From: Acanthamoeba sp. SK_2022b | Taxonomy: Eukaryota > Discosea > Longamoebia > Acanthamoebidae | Reading direction: 5' to 3' | DNA length: 64,000 nt | Assembly: GCA_027943245.1 (NCBI GenBank) | Contig: JANDJZ010000088.1 | Span: 5,001 to 69,000, forward strand | In this document: positions 54,271 through 64,000 of the stretch, piece after piece | How positions within the stretch are numbered: the stretch's first letter is position 1 | How the letters are laid out: each line of letters begins with the position of its first letter | The notes under the pieces: model-generated | Database searches by the model: none | What the model saw: only the letters and a program-made list of their open reading frames with translations | Told to the model about the DNA's origin: nothing | Made by a program: the position numbers and the translations under genes

Positions 54271-56024
54271 CAGGTACGAGGGCATAGACTACAGAAGGCA
54301 TGAGTGCGGCGTCGGACATCTGTGATGTCCACTCGGCCGACAAGCCATCGCTAGTGGCGCCGTAGTGCAGGTCATAGTTGACCAGCTGACGCTTGGCCTC
54401 TTCTGACGATGACTCGTAGTACTTCATTTTGCTGGCCGACGACGTCCGTGCGACGCTCCAGGAGGTGAAGATCGACAGCCCGGTGCCCGAGCCAACGAGG
54501 TAGGTCGTGGGGAAGGCAAGCTGCCCACGGCACTTGATCTTAGACAGCGCATCGATTACGCCCTTACGCAGCGACACGTCCAGCGGCACAAAGTGTAGGC
54601 TGTCTGCGGCTCGCGAGGCGCTGTGTGATGCATGGGTGCGTCAATGGGTGAGATAAGCATTCAGACCACGGCTGAGAGGGGGCTCGCGTACGCATCATTG
54701 GTCTGAATCCAGGCCACGAATTCGATCAGGTCCTGCACGTTGGAGCACTCCTGAGTGTAGGTGTCCTGGAGGAGCGTCACATAGACCATATAGGCCAACG
54801 GCCACGAGTTGGTGCCATTCGCGTCGACGATGCTGATCGTGAAATCGCCATCGCTGATCTGCGAGGTGAAGGTCGACATAGCCTCCTGCACCGATGAGGT
54901 TGAGGGGTAGACCAGCTTGTTGGCCCGGTTGTACATGGGCATGTACGTGACACCGGCAGCGCGGGCCGCCGGGAGGCTCACATAGGTCAGGCTGTAGGGG
55001 CGATCCTGTAGTGGCACGCGTTGTGCGTGAGGGCGAGACCAGCGTGTGACCCAAAAAACGCTTCAGCAGATGGCGGGAGGCGTACGGCGATGAAACGGAG
55101 CTTGTCCGTGTCAAAGACGCCGGTCTCGTTGGCTCGCCCCTCGAGAGCAGGTGGCAGCAGCGCCCACGTGCGATTGGCCTGCGCCAACGCGGCCGTGAAC
55201 TCAGGGCTGAAGCTCTCAAGTCCGCCTTTGACGACCTCAGCCAGCGAGGCGCTGTTGCCCTCGTTGTAGCCCAGATAGATGGGTTCCGCGGGAAGCTTGT
55301 GGGCGATGGCGCCATTCAAGTTCTTGATGCGCGTGTCGTTCCACATGACGACGTCGCCCGCCCATATGAGGCCCAGAGTCGACCTGTCCATCACCTAATG
55401 TGCGTTGTCGCAGCACGAGCGAATGTGAGACAACGGTAGCCTGGGTGATCCATGTTCTAGTGCAACCCCCTGGAGGTTGAACAAGAAGGGCATAGCCCGC
55501 TACGTACGAGGGAGTCGTTTGCCGAGAGCCCGGGTATATTGTAGGCCATCACCAGCGCCTGACCCAAGAGGGGGAACTGGGCCAGGGCGAAGAAGTCGAG
55601 CAGCTCCCTCGGGATACCACAGTCGAGGGCCAGGAAGTCCTGATCATTATCCCAGGCGCACGTGAGAAACAGTTTGGGGGGGGGCATTGAAGTGGCATAC
55701 CACTTGGCCTTTTGTGTACTTGTCCGTAGCCGGCTCGCTTGCCATAGGCTGGTAGGTCAGGCTGTGGTGTGGTCGGGTGAGTGGAGGAAAGGGGGGGGGG
55801 GCTCCAATAAAACAGAAGATGAAGTAGCAAGGGAGTATGCTGGTGGACCTGACGTCGTCGCGGGTATATCGAAAGGTGCTCGACCACAGGTTCAGGACCT
55901 CCTCGGCACTGGGCGTGCCGGCACCGATCAGCTTCCCGCCACGGACAGGGGCGGCGAGGAAGCAGACCACCAAGAGGATCAGAACCACGAGCACTGGCGG
56001 ACTACGCATCGTCTTCTTGCACAT
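49340..56024 (-). CDS. Receptor with PstS-like domains, EGF, TM, kinase, nucleotide cyclase, kinase
   Basis: ATG 56024 gives a signal peptide (MCKKTMRSPPVLVVLILLVV). The ectodomain contains two PstS-like periplasmic-binding folds: LLGQALVMAYNIPGLSANDS with GDVVMWNDTRIKNLN, and TYLVGSGTGLSIF with AAIYQNNLTMWDDERIKALN. An EGF-like Cys cluster (CSDVGECVENSCVC) precedes one TM helix (FIVVLALVGLIVVLVVII). Inside the cell is kinase 1 (GSGGFGEVHRATW, VHRDLKSLNLLL, VSDFGLTKF). A class III cyclase follows (VAIVFTDITRAASLWE, MEYIGPVVNAAARIT). Kinase 2 is last (GLGSYGVVYRGKW, VHRDFKPSNLL, VADFGFARI) and ends GDEGDSMAP (49340-49342). The first cyclase metal Asp is kept; the second appears changed (SGEGSF region). 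It probably senses an extracellular ligand and signals by phosphorylation and cAMP or cGMP. Confidence 0.85.
49774..49841 (+). repeat. (GT)n microsatellite in the second kinase of the receptor gene
   Basis: A 68-base tract in the intron that splits kinase 2 between VHRDFKPSNLL and VADFGFAR. It reads CA on the coding strand. Confidence 0.94.
54211..54268 (+). repeat. (GT)n microsatellite between the PstS-like halves
   Basis: A 58-base tract in an intron of the receptor ectodomain. On the coding strand it reads CA and starts next to the GTAC donor. Confidence 0.94.
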
Positions 56025-56437
56025 GTGCAGCTCAGTCGCTGTGCGCGCGAGGTGGGGGCTTGTGTTCTGTCGTTCGGGTGAGTGAAACAAGCACTAAGCC
56101 ACAGCGTGTACTCGCGCGGGGTGTCCCAGTGTGATCCCAGTGCTTGTCGTCAGCGCCACCTCTGTGTATAAAGATAGGGGAGCCGTGTGCCATTCTCGGA
56201 GACCGACCAATCTCGGAAACGCCAGGCCGGTGGTTGTGCGCACCGGAGTTACGCGAACTAGACGTGATCCGGTCTTTGTTGCGAAGCTCAGCCACAAAAA
56301 CAAAACAGCAGCTAAGTGTTGGCCAACCAGCGCATGCCTATGGGCGGTCCAGGGAAATCTTCAAAGGCAACCTGTTATTCGGGCGAGCTGTATAAAAAAA
56401 TGAACCAATCGGAGAGACTGGTTACCTTCTTCAGTTT
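56025..56437. other. Intergenic region upstream of the receptor gene
   Basis: These 413 bases hold the 3' UTR of the helicase gene and the receptor promoter. A TATAAAG at 56167-56173 lies on the plus strand, the wrong orientation for the receptor. No other coding or RNA gene is visible. Confidence 0.5.
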
Positions 56438-59293
<2,856 letters not shown>

Positions 59294-59361
59294 CAAGTAC
59301 TTGCGACAACAACACGACTACAATAAATAATTTGTATTTTGTTTGCCGCAAGGGGACAGGC

Positions 59362-62300
59362 TCACTGGGCGAGAGCCTGGGCAATGGCGTACTCGCCCGA
59401 GTGGGAGATGGTGACCTTGATCGAGTTGACTCCGAGCACGGAGGCTACAGTGCTGGCGTGACCGTGCAGGACGACCTTGGGGGCGCCCGACGGCCCGCGC
59501 AGGATCTCGATGTCGCGCAGGGCAGCGCCGCCGCCCTCCCACAGCTCGCGCGAGCGCTCGTTGTCGTCGCAAGATGAGATGGCCTTGACGACGGCCTCCT
59601 TGGCCGCCCAACGGCCGGCGAAGCTGGCCGCCGGGTCGCCGGTTGAGCGGCAGTAGTTGACCTCCTCGGGCGTGAAGTTGCGGCTGAGGAAGTTGGTGCT
59701 GTTGGAGATGGACACCTCGATCTCGGAGATCAGCTGCGTGTCGACGCCGATGCCGCGATCGTTGGGCGCGCGCAGGCCCTCGCCCATCTCACGCAGGGTG
59801 ACCTCGAGGTTGGTGCGGGCCGACGACTTGATGCCCCGCGGCGTCGCGCGGCCGCTCTTGGTGGGCGACGACGGCGCGCCACCCGCGCTGCCGCTGGCCT
59901 TTTGGGCGTACAGCTTCCTGCGGTCGGTCTGCGGGAACGACCACGAGACTCCGTCGAACGTCGCGCGAGCCTATTCACACGCCACGTGGTCAGGCATGCG
60001 ATGCATTTCAACAGCACACTCGCAGTGACCGCGTCAGCACGAGGGGGTGGAGTGGGGTGTGTGCGCACCTTGGGGTTGAGGTAGACCTTCTGCTCCTCGC
60101 CGTAGGTGTAGGGGGCGTGGTCCTTGACCATGACGAACGACTTGCGCTGGGTGAGCGAGTCGTGCCAGTGGCGGTAGGCCAGGTTGTAGCGCTTCTGGCG
60201 GCGCTGGGTGTAGGCGTCGAGCTCGTCGGGCGAGAGCTGGGCCAGCACGTAGTCGGGGTGGATGACCAGGATCTCGCCGCCGACCTGGCCGAAGCCGAAG
60301 CTCTTGAGGAGGCCGGCCTTGAAGCCGTAGGTGTGCAGGGAGCGGTTGAGGAAGACTATGTGGTCGCAGGCCTCGAGCTCCTTGTCGATATTGTCGGCGT
60401 TGCGGTTGCCCGGCACGATGCCCGTCATCATCGACTGGAGCAGGCCGTTGAGCATCCACGCCGCCGCGGCGCCCTTGGGGTGGCCGGTGAGGTATTTCTG
60501 GAAGATGCTCAGGATGCAGTTGCCCGTCGTCCGGCCCAGGTGCTCGAGCTGCTTCTGCAGCAGCTGCGACTCGTTGATGTCGTTGGCCGCCGTGCCGGTG
60601 CCGTGGAACGAGGCCACCTCCACGTCGTCGATGGTGAGGCCCCACACCGCCAGGCCGCCGGCCAGCGGGGAGATGTAGGGATCGTTGCGGTAGAACTCGT
60701 TGCCCCACACGGCCAGCGCCGTCGCGCGCTTGTGCCTGTACTTGAGCTCGAGTGACTCGCGCTGCTCGGCCACCATGGTCTTCTCCTGCTCCTCGTTGAG
60801 CCCGCCCCGCGCGGCCTGCTCCTTCATCCACGCCTCGAGGTACTCCCGCTCGGACTTGTACCACTGCTCCACGCCGGCCAGCTCGGCCTCCAGGTGCCTG
60901 CGCCGGTAGTCGACGTCGAGGATGGGCGACGCCATCAGCGCGTTCTGCTGGCGGGCTGTCACCAGCAGGCCCTTCCCGGGCGCCGGCACGCTCCTCCCGT
61001 TCTTGTCCGTCGCCGTCGCCACATGGCTCACGATACCGTAGATCGGCACGCCCATCTGTGTAAAACAAAATTTGATAATTTAGTAATTTATTAATTTGTC
61101 CATTTTTATATTTTATTTTATTATTGTATTTTATTTGTGGTGGGTAGGAGAGACGAACCTTGATGGCGAGGTCGGCGGCCATGAGGATCTGCACGCCGGC
61201 GCCCTGGGACTCCATGAAGCCGCTGCGGGTGGAGGTGGCCGGGCGGGACATCTCGGCGGGCAGGCGGCCGGCCTCCATCTCGGCTTCGGAGTTGGAGGTG
61301 GCCTTCATCGACGCGAAGCCGTAGGAGCCCTCCTCGCTGAAGTCGTCGTAGCCGCCCACCACCACGATGCGCGCCTTGCCGCTCTGGATGGTCTCCACGC
61401 CGATCTCGATCGAGCCCACCGCCGTGGCGCACGCGCCCACGGGCGTCTTGATCGGGCCGCTGGAGGACAGCAGCAGCATGTTGACGTAGGCCGCGACGGT
61501 GTTGATGAACTGCTCCTGGAGCGCGTCGCCCTGCACGGGCTCCTCGAGGAGGACCGCCCTGTGCATGGCCCGCACGCTCTTCATACCGCCAAAGCCACCA
61601 CCGATGGTGTTGCCCACCTGCGACACATGCACGTACTACACAGCAGCAAAACAACAAATAATTAATACGAATAATTCATTTAAATTACTTATAAAAAACA
61701 TAATTGAGAGATATTATTTTAAAGTAAATATTGTCGTACCTCGTAGAACTCATAGGGGTCGGTGACACCGGCCGAGACGAGGGCCTCGGCGGTGGAGACG
61801 AGCGTGTAGAGGGTGACCGGGTCGACCTGCTTGACGATGTCTTCGGGCAGGCCAAAGATGGAGGGGTCCCACGAGGTCGGGATCTGGCCGGCGACGAAGC
61901 GGTCGAACTTGAGCGCCTTGGGGATGTAGAGCACGCCGCCCCGCTTGATGAGGACCGAGAAGACGCCGTCCTTCTCGATGATCTCGACGGCCTCGCCGTG
62001 CTGGCGCTTGAAGGCTTGGGCCTCGGCCTCGGAGGAGACCTCGAGCGGGCCCATGTCCTCGTTGATCGCCACCTGGTGCAGGAACATCTTCTTGCTCGGC
62101 TCGTAGCCACCAAACAGCGACGGCTCGATGATGCGAATGCCCTGTCCACGTGCCATAAGTCTCTTGTCTACTTGCTGTGTGTGTGTGTGTGCGTGTGTGT
62201 ATGTGTTGTGTGGTGTGGTGTGGTGTGGTGTGTTGGCGTACGGTGTTCTCGAGGATGATCTTCTCGTAGCGGGCCTTGATCTCGTCGTCCTTGACGGGCT

Positions 62301-64000
62301 CGCCGGTCTTGGCGTCGACCCAACCGGTGCGGCTGTCGTCGGTGTGGTAGCGGATGAGGCCCATCATCCAGGCGAGCTCGATGCATCCCTCCATGGAGAA
62401 CTCGCCGTAGGCCTCCATCTCCCACCGGGTCCTGGCCGAGCCGTAGGGGCCCACCTCGCCGAAGCCGGTGACCACCACCACGCGCTCCATGTCGACCATG
62501 CCCTTGATGCTCTTGAGCTGCTCGAGGCGCTCCTTGCTGGGCAGCGACGGGAACTGCACGTTGATGTTGGCCCTCGGGCGGATCGCGTGGCTCGTGGCAG
62601 CCGAAGCGGCCACGTTGTGGTTCTCCAGCTCCTTGTCCTGTCATACGACAGAGAGCCAAGCGCGCCGACGGTGTGAGCAGCCGTAGCGGCGCAGTGTCGA
62701 CAAATTTCATTTGGCGGCGGAGGTAGCGGTGGGGGGACGGGCGAACCTTCTGGGCGTCGGCGTAGACGGCCTTGCGCACGGAGGCATCCTCGTTCATGGA
62801 GGCGCGGAGGTTGTTGAGCACCGAGTCGAGGTCCTTGATCTTCAGCAGACCGCCGCTGAGGTCGGCCAGGACGGGCTCCTTCTGGGCCTCGGCCACCATC
62901 CTGCACACAACCCCCAAACGGTGAGCCTCCCTATTGAATTGACAGGTATGCGGAGAATGCAGGAGGGCAGGCAAGTACTTGGGGTGGAGCAGGCCGACGC
63001 AGTTGAAGCAGATCTCCTGCGTGGTGAACGTGCGGACGCCCAGCTGTTCGATGCCCACCGCCAGGAGGTTGTTGCCCTTCATCAGGCCCGTGCCGCGGGT
63101 CCAGCCGATCACGGCGCCGGCCAGCGACAGGTAGTTGGACCAGCCCTCGGACTTCCACTTGTTGAGCAGGGCCTCGAGGCCGAGCTTGCTCTCGGCGTAG
63201 AGGCCGTCGAACCCGAACACGCCGTGGTTGGGCGACAGCGGCAGGAGCACGTGGGCGGGTCGTGTGACGATCGAGCGCGACTCCTTCTTGTTCTTGACCG
63301 CGCCGATGAGGCGGATCGTGTTCGTGAGCATCAGTCGGTGAGCCAGCTCCGACTTGGCGTCAATCGCGCCAATGTCCTACACGCATACGCGCACACACGG
63401 AGATGTGAGACGCCACGGAGCTCTGGCCCCGGGTCGCGAGGGTCCGTGATGCGTACGCGTCCTCCCTCGGGAATGGCAGCGAAGGGAATGACGTAGTCGA
63501 TGTCGGCGCCCTCCTTGTCGTAGACGTAGTCCACGAGCGCCTGCACGTCCTGCTGTGACGACTGTGTACGGTCGACACAAAAAGAAAAGAAACAAAACAA
63601 AATGCGAATGAGTCGGTGCCACGTCAGCACTCGAGGAGAGGCACGCGAGGCGGCCGAGGCCGAGGCGTACCTGGTTGAAGGGCAGGATGACGAGCTGCGA
63701 GGTCTTGGTGCCGTGCTGGTCGAACAGCTGGTGGTAGAACGAGCTGCCCGACGAGGAGAAGCGCGAGGTCGTGGCGTAGATCTTGGCGCCGCCGCGCAGC
63801 ATGGCCTTGACGATCTCCAGGCCGATCGAGTCGCGGCCGCAGCCGGTGATGAGGATGGTCTTGTCGTGGAAGGTGACGCCCTTGGAGGCCATCTCACGCA
63901 GCACCTCCATGTACTTCTTTGTCGACTTGGGCTCGTACGTGCGGTGCGACGGGTCCTCCTCCGCTCGACCACTGTCGACACAATTTAAAATCATCAGCGA
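59362..64000 (-). CDS. Fungal-type fatty acid synthase alpha chain, C-terminal part (5' cut by window edge)
   Basis: Type I FAS of fungi makes palmitate in the cytosol. The part here runs from the ketoreductase onwards: [20 protein letters not shown] (NADPH site), [20 protein letters not shown] and [18 protein letters not shown]. The ketosynthase has [11 protein letters not shown], the nucleophile Cys in [20 protein letters not shown], and the His residues in [14 protein letters not shown] and [12 protein letters not shown]. It closes with a fused phosphopantetheinyl transferase: [40 protein letters not shown]. The stop is TGA (59362-59364). The first visible exon begins at an acceptor near 63971, so ACP and upstream domains lie beyond the window. 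Two AT-rich introns occur (about 61055-61158 and 61638-61738). Confidence 0.9.
62176..62233 (+). repeat. GT and TGTGG repeats in a FAS intron
   Basis: A GT-rich tract followed by about five TGTGG pentamers, so this pentamer appears a second time in the window. On the coding strand it reads CA and CCACA. Confidence 0.88.

Noticed and set aside
56167..56173. TATAAAG as a promoter element
   Set aside because: It faces the plus strand, where no gene begins downstream; the next feature is the 3' end of a minus-strand gene.
60057..60755. Long plus-strand frames opposite the fatty acid synthase
   Set aside because: They are shadow frames of a strongly GC-biased coding exon with clear ketosynthase motifs on the minus strand.

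Overview
The window looks like nuclear DNA of a free-living amoebozoan, most probably Acanthamoeba (close to A. castellanii). The reasons are a GC-rich coding sequence with strong third-position G/C bias, very intron-rich genes with short introns that often begin GTACG, CA/GT microsatellites and AT-rich blocks inside introns, tiny intergenic gaps, and a gene set that mixes animal-, fungus- and plant-like families with a receptor that combines protein kinase and nucleotide cyclase domains. No bacterial operon, CRISPR array, prophage or transposon was seen. The species assignment is inference.

Layout. 0-9 kb (+ strand): the 3' end of an unknown gene, a PGAP1-type GPI inositol-deacylase, and a class 3 lipase. 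9.4-13.1 kb (- strand): a beta-helix/SEC-C protein, an RluA-type pseudouridine synthase, and a tRNA-Ala(UGC) in the divergent promoter. 13.2-23.5 kb (+): a choline/carnitine acyltransferase, an intronless small secreted protein, a DGAT2-family acyltransferase, and a large membrane protein ending in a 2OG-Fe(II) oxygenase-like domain. 24.1-26.2 kb (-): an acyltransferase-3 membrane protein whose TGA overlaps the ATG of a GT90 glycosyltransferase. 26.6-28.3 kb (+): a GT4-like glycosyltransferase. 28.5-36.8 kb (-): a GH84-type N-acetylglucosaminidase and a large KHA-vWA protein. 37.0-41.5 kb (+): a tyrosyl-tRNA synthetase with an EMAP-II-like tail and a nuclear-looking protein with possible methylpurine-glycosylase similarity. 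41.6-64 kb (all -): a CCCH zinc-finger kinase/KEN endoribonuclease, a GH25-like secreted lysozyme, a PPR protein, a PstS-EGF-TM-kinase-cyclase-kinase receptor, a DEAD-box helicase, and the C-terminal two thirds or so of a fungal-type fatty acid synthase alpha chain.

Themes. Several neighbours handle lipids (PGAP1, class 3 lipase, carnitine acyltransferase, DGAT2, FAS) or glycans (GT90, GT4-like, acyltransferase-3, GH84, GH25), but this looks like gene-dense chance proximity and not an operon. The most unusual proteins are the soluble CCCH-kinase-KEN RNase, the phosphate-binding-protein-like receptor kinase-cyclase, and the overlapping acyltransferase/GT90 pair. Exon structures were inferred by eye from reading-frame continuity, GT/AG sites and family similarity, so the outer bounds of each CDS are better supported than every internal junction.
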